Shown piece by piece: positions 54,314 through 63,659 of a stretch of DNA of 64,000 bases. The stretch is from Pantoea sp. SOD02 (GTDB lineage: Bacteria > Pseudomonadota > Gammaproteobacteria > Enterobacterales > Enterobacteriaceae): positions 806,001 through 870,000 of the forward strand of contig NZ_CP102605.1 of assembly GCF_024707505.1 (NCBI RefSeq), given 5' to 3'. The notes below the pieces were generated by a model. That model did not search any database. It was given only the letters and a program-made list of their open reading frames with translations, and had not been told where the DNA came from. Made by a program: the position numbers and the translations under genes. Numbering within the stretch: the first letter of the stretch is position 1; each line of letters opens with the position of its first letter.

Positions 54314-55306
54314 CTATGCCTTGCTGGTCAGCGCCGGAAGCGGTGTCTGCGGTCTGGCGCCTTTCTGGCTGGTTAACAGAATCTGACCCAATAAGCTGTC
54401 TTTGTTCACCACGCCATATTTCAGGTTGGTGTCGAGATATTTGCGATCAAATCCCGTCAGTTTGGTCAGCGGCGGCAACACTGCTGGCAGACGATCCACC
54501 ATCAGCATGCGGCTCAGCTTCACCGGCCGCCACTCCACCAGACTTTGATACAGCAAGGCGCTGGCCTCGCATTTACGCAGGTAGAAATTGTACTGATTGT
54601 TCTCACGCAACGCCTGCTGCTGCGCGATATACACCACCAGATAATCCGGTGGCGTGATGCCCTGAACAATGGTTTCGTAATCAGGCAGCGCGAGCAGACG
54701 ACGGAAAAATTCATCGGCGCCTACTTCCACAATCGGCCGGAAAAAATGCAGCCAGCGCGCAATAAAGGCGTTATTTTTCGGCGCGGCCAGGAACCAGGAT
54801 TCGATCACCGGATAGGCTTTATCCAGTGTGGAACTGTCGCGGTAGAAGGCGATCAGGTCATAACGATCGTCAACATTCACCGCCAGTAATTCGTCCATCG
54901 TGCGGTTGAGAATGATGGTGGCATCCATCCAGATCCCGCCATAGCGATGCAGCAGTTCCAGCCGGATGACATCACTTTTGTGCGAAGGACGCATATCCTG
55001 ATGCACAAAGTGCAGATCGGGCAGATAGTGCTGGATGTTCAGGTTATTGATGACCGTTACCAGATAACCGGGATTTTCACGCACGATCTTGTCGACAAAA
55101 ATCTGCACTTCTTGCGGCAGCGTTTCGCTTTCCCAATACATCCAAATCTGACGCGGAATGGCTGCGGGTGCGGTCTGGCGCGCAACCAAATTAATATCTT
55201 GCTCTGCGGCGGGATTGTAATCGGGCAGCGTGTGGCGTTTGGTCAGCTTTTTTTCCGCCAGTAAACCTAATGAGACCAGATGGGTTTTAAATTTATTCTT
55301 TTTCAT
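54314..55306 (-). CDS. Capsular polysaccharide-type glycosyltransferase (GT32-like), 330 aa
   Basis: 'IPRQIWMYWESETLP' followed by 'HKSDVIRLELLHRYGGIWMDATIILNR' matches the capsular polysaccharide synthesis (Caps_synth) and GT32 fold, with the DxD-type site as 'MDATI'. It transfers a sugar from a nucleotide donor in surface-glycan synthesis. No other capsule gene is adjacent. It is convergent with the MmyB-like regulator, 4 bp apart. Confidence 0.82.
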   Translation of the reverse strand: MKKNKFKTHLVSLGLLAEKKLTKRHTLPDYNPAAEQDINLVARQTAPAAIPRQIWMYWESETLPQEVQIFVDKIVRENPGYLVTVINNLNIQHYLPDLHFVHQDMRPSHKSDVIRLELLHRYGGIWMDATIILNRTMDELLAVNVDDRYDLIAFYRDSSTLDKAYPVIESWFLAAPKNNAFIARWLHFFRPIVEVGADEFFRRLLALPDYETIVQGITPPDYLVVYIAQQQALRENNQYNFYLRKCEASALLYQSLVEWRPVKLSRMLMVDRLPAVLPPLTKLTGFDRKYLDTNLKYGVVNKDSLLGQILLTSQKGARPQTPLPALTSKA

Positions 55307-55640
55307 CGTTTCTCCAGCAGCATAGCCGCCAGTTAACTACTTATTGCTGTTAAAAAAAGGCACACATCAGCCCTGCACGTAATGCTGCAGAAAGCCGATA
55401 AAAGCCCGGAAAATTGGCTCAAAACTATCAAACAGCCCTCATCGCGACAATTTAATAAACCCCGAAAACCTCACTTTAAGAGAATACGCAGGGATTACGC
55501 GGGACTGCGCTGGCTTTGTGAAACGTTACGCAAAGCCGAACATCTTAGGTGAACGGTTAAAAATAATACTGGATATATAAACAGTGATGCGTATAATTAT
55601 TCAACAGCTACAAGGCTGAGTAAGTCTGCAAGAGGTAATA
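55307..55640. promoter_or_regulatory. 334-bp gap with LexA-like box before the antirepressor
   Basis: The left part holds the promoter of the glycosyltransferase. The right part holds a LexA-like box and the start of the KilA-C gene. The middle is AT-rich with no supported coding frame. Confidence 0.5.
55569..55584. promoter_or_regulatory. LexA (SOS) box-like site
   Basis: CTGGATATATAAACAG matches the enterobacterial consensus CTGT-N8-ACAG with its alternating AT centre, with one change (G for T at position 4). It lies 57-72 bp before the KilA-C antirepressor start. Confidence 0.6.
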
Positions 55641-56351
55641 ATGATGATGATCTCAACGGAAAGTCTGTCTGCTTTGAATGCATCGATGATGATGAGCAGC
55701 CGTGAAATTGCCCATGTCACGGGCATCACGCACGGCGAAGTGAAGCGCCTGGTTAAAAGCCTGGAAACCGCACAGCGTCTTTCCCAACCTTTGACGGTGA
55801 ATCTGTATGAGCATCAGGGTGAAATACGTCAGGAGTTTCATCTCAACAAACGCGATTCATTACTTGCCGTTGCCCGGCTTTCGCCTGGCTTCACTGCGGA
55901 ATTACTCGATCTTTGGCAGCAGCGCGAACAATTTACCCATTTGCCTGATTTCACTAATCCGGCGGAAGCGGCCCGCGCCTGGGCGGAACAGTTTGAGCAG
56001 CGCCGGGCGGCTGAGCAGCAACTCGCGTTGTCTGCACCCAAGGCTGAATTTTTTGATCGCTTTGTTGAGATCGAAGATTCACTCGGCTTTCGTCAGCTGT
56101 GCAAGATGTTGAAGGTCAAGGAAACCGAGTTTCGTGAGTTCCTGTTAGAACGCAATATCATGTATCGCGAAAAAGGCACGCTGGCACCGCAGCAGCATCA
56201 TTTGCAAGCGGGTTATTTCACCTTGCGCTCTGGGCGTGGCGAGAATCAGCATGCTTTCTCACAAGCGCGTTTCACCGCCAAAGGCGTGAAATGGGTGGCC
56301 AGTTTATGGGCGGGACATCTGTCGGCTCAGCCGAAAGGTGTGGCTGCTTGA
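55641..56351 (+). CDS. Phage-type antirepressor with KilA-C (ANT) domain, 236 aa
   Basis: The N-terminal half is a Rha-like helix-turn-helix part ('SSREIAHVTGITHGEVKRLVKSL', 'NKRDSLLAVARLSPGFTAELLDLWQQRE'). The C-terminal half is a KilA-C domain ('DSLGFRQLCKMLKVKETEFREFLLERNIMYR', 'FTAKGVKWVASLW'). GAGG precedes the ATG. In phages such proteins inactivate repressors. No other phage gene is nearby, so it is a lone remnant or a host-adopted gene. The LexA-like box suggests it is switched on by DNA damage. Confidence 0.88.
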   Translation: MMMISTESLSALNASMMMSSREIAHVTGITHGEVKRLVKSLETAQRLSQPLTVNLYEHQGEIRQEFHLNKRDSLLAVARLSPGFTAELLDLWQQREQFTHLPDFTNPAEAARAWAEQFEQRRAAEQQLALSAPKAEFFDRFVEIEDSLGFRQLCKMLKVKETEFREFLLERNIMYREKGTLAPQQHHLQAGYFTLRSGRGENQHAFSQARFTAKGVKWVASLWAGHLSAQPKGVAA

Positions 56352-56405
56352 GGGGAGATTCGGGCCGCCATGAATGGCGCAATGCTCGTCAGTTAAGCGC
56401 CTTTC

Positions 56406-56529
56406 GGTCACCATAAATGGCGACCCTACAAAGGTTTGGCGCGTTTTTCGTAGGGTGCGCATTCATGCGCACCTGCATACATATGCAAATCAATGCTCAA
56501 CTAAGCGGCATTATGCCATTAAAGGCGAC
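56406..56529. repeat. REP-like palindrome cluster
   Basis: Three units in 124 bp: GGTCACCATAAATGGCGACC at 56406-56425 ending in CCTAC, the inverted GTAGGGT plus GCGCATTCATGCGC (56450-56473), and AAGCGGCATTATGCC with AGGCGACC at 56503-56529. The first two face each other with CCCTAC/GTAGGG cores, like a BIME. Confidence 0.7.
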
Positions 56530-56537
56530 CCGACGAA

Positions 56538-57029
56538 TTACAGTGTCATCAGCATCTCATGCCACGCCATGCCGCCGTGGTCTGACTCGGACGGTTTGAC
56601 GTACTGATAGCCCCATTTTTTATACAGCTCGACGTGCTGGGTTTTGCACATCAGATGAATGGTTCGCTTATCCATTTTCTTCATCAGGTCGATAAACTGG
56701 CGCATCAGCAGCGACGCATAACCTTTGCCCTGATAAGCAGGATCAAGCACCACCGACATAATGACGGCGTTCGGTGCTGCGGGATCGTGGCCGATTAACT
56801 CTTTGAATGCTTCATCCGACATCACCACATCCCACGCGCAACCGGCGTTGATGAAACCAATCACCTTGCCCTCGGTTTCCAGACATAAAAATCCCTGCGG
56901 ATACTGCGTGATGCGAGTAGCAATCTTTTCACGCGTGGCGGCTTCATCACCTTCGTAAGCCTCAATCTCAATCGCGTAACAACGATCCACATCGGCCAGC
57001 CTGGCTTCTCTAAATACTAACGTCGACAC
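56538..57029 (-). CDS. GNAT-family acetyltransferase, 163 aa
   Basis: The acetyl-CoA-binding motif 'VVLDPAYQGKGYASLLMRQFIDLM' and the C-terminal 'YKKWGYQYV' are typical of GNAT enzymes. The start is taken at GTG 57029, seven bases after AGAGG, rather than the GTG at 57050. The substrate is not known. REP-like palindromes lie on both sides. Confidence 0.85.
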   Translation of the reverse strand: MSTLVFREARLADVDRCYAIEIEAYEGDEAATREKIATRITQYPQGFLCLETEGKVIGFINAGCAWDVVMSDEAFKELIGHDPAAPNAVIMSVVLDPAYQGKGYASLLMRQFIDLMKKMDKRTIHLMCKTQHVELYKKWGYQYVKPSESDHGGMAWHEMLMTL

Positions 57030-57486
57030 AACTAAACCTCTTCGAGTCACTTCTGAACGGCGGTCAGTTTAACAGGCCGAATGTTCCGGTGCGCATAAAT
57101 GCGTACAAGGTTGCCATTAATGGCAACCCTACGGGATTTGCAACGATTGTGAGTTAAGAATACGCACTGCTGCAGCGCGGGTGTTGAGGCGACATCCCAA
57201 ACCGCTGAGCGAATGAGGGATTCCAGGGCGAGCCGCATGGATGCGGCGAGAGGTGGCGCTGAGCAGGAGCGAATCGACACCGGTCCGTCAGGAATCGTGA
57301 ATGAGTGAAGGTACCGCGAAGCGGCGGGTTGGGCTGGCGCAAGGCCCGGGAGTGCAGAGGGCGCGGCCAGGCGCTCTCTGCTCGGTCGCCGCACGTAGGT
57401 ATTGCAACTGCCTGGGCAAATGGCGAACGAAAGTTGCTCTGTGCTTAACTGAGCGGCCTTATGCCATTCATGGTGACCAAAAATTG
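57030..57486. repeat. 457-bp intergenic region: REP-like palindromes around a GC-rich structured element
   Basis: Left edge: GGTGCGCATAAATGCGTAC (57088-57106) and GGTTGCCATTAATGGCAACC (57109-57128). Right edge: GAGCGGCCTTATGCCATTC (57451-57469) with TGGTGACC. Between them (about 57129-57440) is GC-rich sequence with several short palindromes (for example GCCGCATGGATGCGGC) and no supported coding frame. It looks like a repeated intergenic element; an RNA product is possible but not shown. Confidence 0.6.
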
Positions 57487-58512
57487 TTACTCCAGCGTCA
57501 CAACTCGGTTTTCCCGCGCACTGACAAAAGCCGCATCCAGCACCGCTAACACTTCAATCGCCTGCTCAGTAGTCACCGGCGGTTCGGTGCCGTTGCGCAC
57601 CGCGTCGGCAAACGCTTCATAATAGGCATGATAAGCGCCCTGCTCCGATGGCACCGCTTCGTCGCCCTCAGCATGATGCAAAACGCCCCAACGATCGCGC
57701 TGCTCGTAGCCCCAACCCGCTAAATCATCCACCGGACGTTTACCGGCAAAAATCGCCTGCGCCTGCACATCAGTGCCTTGCGACAGATAGCTGCCCTTTT
57801 CGCCGTACAAGCGCAGTTCGCGGCAAACCATGCGATTGAGTTTGGTGGCAGAAACATAGGAGTGCGTACCATTGTGATGCGTTAGCGTCAGCACAAAACT
57901 GGCATCGGTGGGGCCTTCGGGTAATTCGACAATATCCAACTGCGCATACACCGATTTCACCGGACCCATCAGCCAAATGGCCTGGTCCACGATGTGGCTA
58001 CCGAGATCGCGCAACAGCCCGCCGGTTTCACCGCCTTCCAGCGTCAACGCGTCATCAAAATCCATGCGGTTATGCAAGCGCCAAACTTTGCCAACTTGCT
58101 GTTGTTCAATAACTTTCTTCAGCGTCAGAATATCAGCGTCATAACGGCGGTTGTGATAGACGCTCAACACCACGCCTTTAGCAGCGGCCGCAGCAGCCAG
58201 CTCCCGCCCAGTTTTGGCATCGGGTGCGAAGGGTTTATCCGCGATCACCGCCACACCGGTGTCAATCGCTTCCAGAACCAGTTCACGACGGGTTTGCGGT
58301 GGCGTGGTGATGGTGACGATATCCACGCCCGCCGCCAGCATTTCAGTCAGGCTGGCGAAGATCGGCACATCGGGATAGTCCGCTTTTGCTTTTGCGATGG
58401 TCGCAGGCGCGCGTGCAACAATGCCCGCCAGCTCTAATCCGTTTGCTGCTTCAATGAAAGGTGCGTGGAAATGTTTGCCGCCGGTACCGTAACCCACAAT
58501 GCCAATTTTCAT
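57487..58512 (-). CDS. Gfo/Idh/MocA-family oxidoreductase, 341 aa
   Basis: N-terminal Rossmann motif 'GIVGYGTGGKHFHAPF', the family motif 'ADKPFAPDAKTGREL' with the Lys of the EKP-type site, and the C-terminal substrate part with 'GGLLRDLGSHIVDQAIWLMG'. These NAD(P)-dependent enzymes act on sugars or inositols. No sugar transporter lies next to it, so the substrate cannot be assigned. Confidence 0.92.
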   Translation of the reverse strand: MKIGIVGYGTGGKHFHAPFIEAANGLELAGIVARAPATIAKAKADYPDVPIFASLTEMLAAGVDIVTITTPPQTRRELVLEAIDTGVAVIADKPFAPDAKTGRELAAAAAAKGVVLSVYHNRRYDADILTLKKVIEQQQVGKVWRLHNRMDFDDALTLEGGETGGLLRDLGSHIVDQAIWLMGPVKSVYAQLDIVELPEGPTDASFVLTLTHHNGTHSYVSATKLNRMVCRELRLYGEKGSYLSQGTDVQAQAIFAGKRPVDDLAGWGYEQRDRWGVLHHAEGDEAVPSEQGAYHAYYEAFADAVRNGTEPPVTTEQAIEVLAVLDAAFVSARENRVVTLE

Positions 58513-58791
58513 GCTGTCTCCGTGAAAGATCGTTAGTGTCGAGGCTAATGATAGTTGCTGTTGCCTGAGCGGGTAGAATTTAATAAATCACATGTATTAA
58601 ATTTTTATAGTTCTGAACGATTTTTTTACGGCTTTTTTACGGGCAGGTCGGATAACTTATTTTATCGACAGCGTGAAGGATGTGTATCAAAGAAAATAAT
58701 GAGCGGAATCATTCAATTATTATTACGCCAACCTTTTTCAAATTCCCTGCCAGATATTAATAACGGGCAGATTAAGCAACGGGTAAAAAAT

Positions 58792-60219
58792 ATGTCAGGC
58801 TTAATATTGGTATCACATAATCAAAACAACCACTTAACGCTTTCAAGTATTTATGAAAGTATATTGACGCGACGTGGTGGCATGTGGGTGAAATGGAGTG
58901 GCGAGTTTGAGTCTTTTACCACTGAACCTCATCGTGAGCTGAATTTTACTAGCGGTAAACAATTCGACACGCTGACTTTCCGCTTAACCAAATCAGAATA
59001 TGAAGAAGGTTATCACCAATATATCCATCAGGGATTATGGCCGGTATTTCATCAGCGTCCCGATATGGCGCGCTTTTCTACCAGCAGCCAAATCGGTTAT
59101 ATGAAACTGAATGAAACCTATACACGCGCCATTAGTGAATATGCCATGCCCGATGATGATATTTGGTTACAGGATTATCACCTGATCCCAAGCATTAAAA
59201 TGCTGCGCGATGTCGGCCTGATAAATCGCATTGGTTTCTTTTTCCATCAACCTTTCCCGGCGGGACAATCATTTGAATCGGTGCCGAACTGGCGCTATCT
59301 GGCCGATTCCCTATTATGCGCCGATCTGATTGGTTTCCAGACCACCCACGACATGAACAATTTTACGGCCTGGGTTGAATCCCGCTTCCGTTGCGAACGC
59401 CAAACACCTTACACGCTGCGTATTCATGGCCGCCAGATTCGCGTCGGCGTATTCCCGGTGGGCATTGATACCGCCGAAACCAGCGCGCTGGCTGAAAGTA
59501 ATAGCTGCCAGTATATGGAGCAGCAGTGTCGCGAAAATTTACCGGAGAATCTCATTCTCAGCGGCGGGCATTTTGACGACAGCACTGGCACGCCCTATCG
59601 TATTAGCGCGATAGAAGTTTTACTGCGTCAACACGAGGAGTATCACCACAAGTTTTCGTTGGTGCAGCTGGCTTCAGCGGCGTCAGGCTACAGCCATCGC
59701 ATCAAAGCATTATCGCGTGATTTAGAAACCCGCTGCGGCGAAATGAATGGCGTGCATGGCGAGCTGAACTGGTATCCAGTGAGTTATTTGAGCAATCACT
59801 ATTCGCGTGAAGAGCTGTGCGGATTTTACCGTGCGGCGCGCGTGGCGCTGGTCACACCGCTGATAGCCGGAATGAGTTTGATGGCGAAAACCTATGTCGC
59901 CGTGCAGGATCATGTCAATCCCGGCGTGCTGATTCTGTCGCAATTTGCTGGCGCCGCCGAACAGATGCAGGGCGCACTATTGGTGAATCCCTACGATCCC
60001 GATGCCATCGCCGATGCCATTCATACCGCGCTCATCATGCCGCTTTCGGTGCGTCGCGAACGTCACGCCAGCCTGCTAAAAAATCTGCATCTGCATGATT
60101 GCCATAAGTGGGCCGAAAGCTTCACTAACGCGCTGCAGCCGCGAGAACAGGATTTCGATTTAACGCTAAAGTCGGGTGCGATGATTTCCAATGGTTTTAG
60201 CGGACGACTGCGTTATTGA
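58792..60219 (+). CDS. OtsA-like (GT20) protein with altered active site, 475 aa
   Basis: The fold and length follow trehalose-6-phosphate synthase OtsA ('GGMWVKWSGE', 'LWPVFH', 'IWLQDYHLIPSIKMLR', 'RIGFFFHQPFP', 'NPGVLILSQFAGAA'). Several residues that bind the sugar nucleotide in OtsA are changed: 'VSNR' (Arg9) is 'VSHN', 'VDRLDYSKG' (Arg262, Lys267) is 'GGHFDDSTG', 'LRDGMNLVAKE' (Asp361, Glu369) is 'LIAGMSLMAKT', and the Arg300 loop is lost. The start at ATG 58792 aligns with OtsA; the frame is open upstream to 58555, with another ATG at 58699. It stands alone without otsB. It may be a non-catalytic paralog or use another donor. Confidence 0.85.
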   Translation: MSGLILVSHNQNNHLTLSSIYESILTRRGGMWVKWSGEFESFTTEPHRELNFTSGKQFDTLTFRLTKSEYEEGYHQYIHQGLWPVFHQRPDMARFSTSSQIGYMKLNETYTRAISEYAMPDDDIWLQDYHLIPSIKMLRDVGLINRIGFFFHQPFPAGQSFESVPNWRYLADSLLCADLIGFQTTHDMNNFTAWVESRFRCERQTPYTLRIHGRQIRVGVFPVGIDTAETSALAESNSCQYMEQQCRENLPENLILSGGHFDDSTGTPYRISAIEVLLRQHEEYHHKFSLVQLASAASGYSHRIKALSRDLETRCGEMNGVHGELNWYPVSYLSNHYSREELCGFYRAARVALVTPLIAGMSLMAKTYVAVQDHVNPGVLILSQFAGAAEQMQGALLVNPYDPDAIADAIHTALIMPLSVRRERHASLLKNLHLHDCHKWAESFTNALQPREQDFDLTLKSGAMISNGFSGRLRY

Positions 60220-60229
60220 TCCAAAATGG

Positions 60230-60256
60230 ATGAGGCCGCCTGCGGGCGGCCATCAT
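60230..60256. terminator. Hairpin between OtsA-like and FAD oxidoreductase genes
   Basis: GGCCGCC and GGCGGCC pair around a four-base loop, extended by ATGA/TCAT with one bulged base. It lies 11 bp after the OtsA-like stop, between convergent genes. There is no T-run. Confidence 0.5.
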
Positions 60257-60264
60257 CCCAGACG

Positions 60265-61446
60265 TTATTGCGCCGCCGGGAAATTACGCTTTATTGGCGC
60301 AAACTCTTCCACGCTTTTACCCAGTAGACGTTGCGGGCGGAAATCACTGAGCAGTTCACTTGCTACATCGCTGACGAGCTCTTCAGCCACCAGCTTGCCA
60401 ATCAATGGTGAAAGCGTGATGCCGCTGTGCGTTACCGCCACATAGACGCGCTGATGTGCTGTGACATAACCGATTGCCGGTAAACCATCGGCAGGTCGGG
60501 CACGTTGGCCTACGACGATTTGTTCAATGTGCAGCTCGCCCGCATCCGCAAACAGCGCGTGATAACGCGCGCGGAACTGCGCGGCGATATCGCTGGTGAT
60601 CGACGGTGGCGCAGCTGAATCGGCCAAATGATCCAATTCTAAGGCTTGCAGCAGCAAACGTCCGCCGCCGTCCGGGCGCACGTTGAGTTGCGGAGAAATG
60701 AGATTGGCATTGAGCGATAGCGGCTGCGGCGCAGTGCGCACCAGAAAACTGCAGGCCACCGCGTTCGGTTTGCTGGTATCAAGCAACGCCAGATTGAGTC
60801 CGAGTGAATTTAGCAGCTGATTGGCCCAGCGTCCGGTGGCTAATACGATACGATCGCCCTGCCACTGCTCGCCGCCCTCAAGCTGCAGCGTAACCCGTTC
60901 AGCACTTTCGCTGATACTTTTAATGCGTTGATGCTGATACAGCACCGCGCCGTGCGCTTTGGCTTCGGACCATAAGCGCGCCAGATAGAGCGCTGGATGC
61001 AGCACCGATTCTGTTGGGAAGTGCCACACGCTGCCGCTGATGGCCTGCGCCCGCAGCTCCGGGATATCGCGCAGCACATCTGCGGGCGACGCTTCACGCG
61101 CCGCATAACCGGCCGATTGCAGCGACGTCGCACGCTGCAGCAGACGTTGCTGCGCATCGCCCTCGGCGGCCCATTCCCATGTACCGCCGGTTTCCAGCCA
61201 GCGCAACCCGTTCGGCTGCGCGTGCTGCAATTTGAGATGCTCTTCCATCGAGAGCGCATTAAGCAGGTGATAACTTTGCGGCTGTTTACCGTTGGAGTTC
61301 ACCCAGGCAAACGTGGTGCTGCTGGTGCCCGCACCAATGTGTTGTTGTTCGAAAACGGTGACTTCAACGCCCTGCAACGCTAAGGCGCGCGCCACCGCTA
61401 ATCCGATAACGCCGCCGCCAATAATGGCAATTTTCTGTGCTGTCAT
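60265..61446 (-). CDS. FAD-dependent amino acid oxidoreductase (DAO/DadA-like), 393 aa
   Basis: N-terminal dinucleotide-binding motif 'IAIIGGGVIGLAVARALALQGVEVTVFEQ' and C-terminal FAD-contact segment 'TVGQRARPADGLPAIGY'-type text with 'THSGITLSPLIGKLVAEEL' define the DAO family. It probably oxidises an amine or D-amino acid. It is on the same strand as the hydroxyacid dehydrogenase upstream (118-bp gap). Confidence 0.88.
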   Translation of the reverse strand: MTAQKIAIIGGGVIGLAVARALALQGVEVTVFEQQHIGAGTSSTTFAWVNSNGKQPQSYHLLNALSMEEHLKLQHAQPNGLRWLETGGTWEWAAEGDAQQRLLQRATSLQSAGYAAREASPADVLRDIPELRAQAISGSVWHFPTESVLHPALYLARLWSEAKAHGAVLYQHQRIKSISESAERVTLQLEGGEQWQGDRIVLATGRWANQLLNSLGLNLALLDTSKPNAVACSFLVRTAPQPLSLNANLISPQLNVRPDGGGRLLLQALELDHLADSAAPPSITSDIAAQFRARYHALFADAGELHIEQIVVGQRARPADGLPAIGYVTAHQRVYVAVTHSGITLSPLIGKLVAEELVSDVASELLSDFRPQRLLGKSVEEFAPIKRNFPAAQ

Positions 61447-61564
61447 AATGGGCTCCTGAATTGAGTGCCGCTATCATAACAGCCTGGCTGAGCGTAAATT
61501 GCTATTACTAAATAGGGATAATTTATCTGGATATAAGAATTTCATCTTAATCCGGATACTTAAA

Positions 61565-62506
61565 TTATACCGATGTCAGAATCTTCCCATCGGCGAAATA
61601 GGCCAGCAAATTCTCCAGCACATTATTGGTCATTTGTGCACGCGTTTCATGAGTTGCACTGGCAATATGCGGCGTTAACAGCACATTATCCAGTTCACGT
61701 AACGCGGGATTAATTTTCGGTTCATCCGGATAAACATCCAGCGCAGCTCCTTTAATGGTTCCCTGTTGCAATGCAGCGATCAGGTCGGGTTCATGGATTA
61801 CCGTGCCACGCGCAATGTTGATCACTACGCCCTGTTTGCCGAGCGCCTTCAGCACTTTGGCATTTACCAACTGGAAATTCTCTTTGCTGCCCGGCAGGGC
61901 CAGCACCAGAAAATCGCTAAAGGCAGCAAGTTGCTCGATGGTGTCGCAGCGCTTATAGCTGACGTCTTTCGCCGAACGCGCGGTATACGCCACCTCCATG
62001 CCAAAAGCTTCGGCACGGCGCGCAATCGCTAAGCCAATCGCGCCCAACCCGGCGATACCGATTCTTCTTCCGCTGGCGCGGCTGGAGAGCTCAACGCCGT
62101 TGTTTTCCCATGCACCGGATTTGGCAAACTGATGGTAAGCCACCAAATTACGCGAGAAGGCCAGCGTTAACGTCAGCGCCAAATCGGCGACATCTTCAGT
62201 CAGGATGTCGCGCGTAATGCTGACCTGAATATCGTGTGCAGCCGTGTATTTTAGGTCGATACGATCGGTGCCGACACCGAATACAACGATGGCTTTACAC
62301 TCGGGCAATTGCTCAAGCAAAGCTGTTTCAACCCCAACATCGCCACGCGTGACGATGGCTTTGATTGCTTTACCATGCTGCTGAATAAATAGCGCTGCGT
62401 CTTGTTGCTCATATAAGCGATGGCAGTGGAAATGTTGCGTGAGCTTTTCATCTAACTGAGGCATGACCGGCTGAATAATCAGCACGGCAGGTTTGGTATT
62501 CGTCAT
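61565..62506 (-). CDS. D-2-hydroxyacid dehydrogenase, 313 aa
   Basis: The NAD-binding motif 'GIAGLGAIGLAIARRAEAFG' and the catalytic Arg ('NIARGTVIHE'), Glu ('DVYPDEPK') and His ('LLTPHIASAT') are all present. The start is taken at ATG 62506 (GGA seven bases before) rather than 62518. It reduces a 2-keto acid or oxidises the D-hydroxyacid; the substrate (for example glyoxylate, hydroxypyruvate) is not assigned. Confidence 0.9.
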   Translation of the reverse strand: MTNTKPAVLIIQPVMPQLDEKLTQHFHCHRLYEQQDAALFIQQHGKAIKAIVTRGDVGVETALLEQLPECKAIVVFGVGTDRIDLKYTAAHDIQVSITRDILTEDVADLALTLTLAFSRNLVAYHQFAKSGAWENNGVELSSRASGRRIGIAGLGAIGLAIARRAEAFGMEVAYTARSAKDVSYKRCDTIEQLAAFSDFLVLALPGSKENFQLVNAKVLKALGKQGVVINIARGTVIHEPDLIAALQQGTIKGAALDVYPDEPKINPALRELDNVLLTPHIASATHETRAQMTNNVLENLLAYFADGKILTSV

Positions 62507-62626
62507 TTTATTGTCCATTAGCGGTATTTATTTACCACCAGCCTAACGGAGTTATTTATGTTACGGCGTTGCTGTTACTTATTTCGCTAATAAGATCACG
62601 CATAGCGTTATTAACGATATTTACCT

Positions 62627-62650
62627 GGTGCGCATGAATGCGCATCCTAC
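62627..62650. repeat. REP-like palindrome upstream of crtE
   Basis: GGTGCGCATGAATGCGCATC followed by CCTAC. Same family as the units at 56406-56529 and 57088-57128. Confidence 0.65.
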
Positions 62651-62739
62651 AAAGTCAAGGCCCTCGCTGGCGAACTCACCTTACGCAGTCTACGGTTAAT
62701 CAAAAAGCATAAAAAATTCACCAACCATGGATAGCCATT

Positions 62740-63645
62740 ATGACCACCCATGTCGACACCACAGCACATCAGACAAGCGAACTCCTTCAGCTGCAGCAAA
62801 TTTTACAGACGCATCTTGAACATTTATTGCCTGCGGGACAGCAAAGCGATCGCGTGCGTGCCGCGATGCGTGCCGGTACGCTGGCGCAGGGCAAGCGCAT
62901 CCGTCCTTTATTACTGCTGCTGGCAGCGCGCGATATGGGTTGCGAGCTGACGCAAAATGGCGTTCTCGACCTCGCCTGTGCAGTGGAAATGGTACATGCG
63001 GCATCGCTGATTCTGGATGACATTCCCTCGATGGATAACGCGCAGATGCGTCGTGGTCGCCCTACCGTACATCGCGAATTTGGTGAAAACGTGGCGATTC
63101 TTGCTGCCATCGCGCTGCTGAGCCGCGCATTTGAGGTGATTGCCATTGCACCCGGTTTGCCTGCCATGCATAAATCTGAAGCGATTGCTGAACTCTCCGC
63201 TGCCGTCGGCCTGCAGGGCTTGGTTCAAGGACAATTCCAGGATCTGCACGACGGCGCGCAAAGCCGCAGTCCAGAAGCGATCGCCCTGACCAACGAACTA
63301 AAAACCAGCGTGCTGTTTCGCGCCACGCTGCAAATGGCGGCGATAGCCGCTGACGCTTCACCGCAGGTGCGGCAACGTCTGAGCTTCTTCGCCCAGGATT
63401 TGGGCCAGGCGTTTCAACTGCTCGACGACCTCGCCGACGGCTGCAAACACACCGGTAAAGATGTGCATCAGGATCAGGGCAAATCCACGCTGGTACAGAT
63501 GCTAGGTGCTGACGGCGCGGAACGTCGCTTACGCGATCACCTGCGTAGCGCCGATGCACACCTTGCCTGCGCCTGCCATCGCGGCATCGCCACTCGCCAA
63601 TATATGCACGCGCTGTTTAATCAACAGCTAGCGATGTTCAACTGA
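62740..63645 (+). CDS. crtE: Geranylgeranyl diphosphate synthase
   Basis: The two aspartate-rich motifs of polyprenyl synthases are present: 'LILDDIPSMDNAQMRRGRPT' and 'FQLLDDLADG', together with 'GKRIRPLLLLLAARD'. The sequence follows Pantoea CrtE throughout. It makes geranylgeranyl diphosphate from farnesyl and isopentenyl diphosphates, the first committed step of carotenoid synthesis. At 301 aa it is full length. It heads the carotenoid operon, with crtX starting 14 bp later. Confidence 0.97.
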   Translation: MTTHVDTTAHQTSELLQLQQILQTHLEHLLPAGQQSDRVRAAMRAGTLAQGKRIRPLLLLLAARDMGCELTQNGVLDLACAVEMVHAASLILDDIPSMDNAQMRRGRPTVHREFGENVAILAAIALLSRAFEVIAIAPGLPAMHKSEAIAELSAAVGLQGLVQGQFQDLHDGAQSRSPEAIALTNELKTSVLFRATLQMAAIAADASPQVRQRLSFFAQDLGQAFQLLDDLADGCKHTGKDVHQDQGKSTLVQMLGADGAERRLRDHLRSADAHLACACHRGIATRQYMHALFNQQLAMFN

Positions 63646-63659
63646 GCGCGGCTCCGCCG

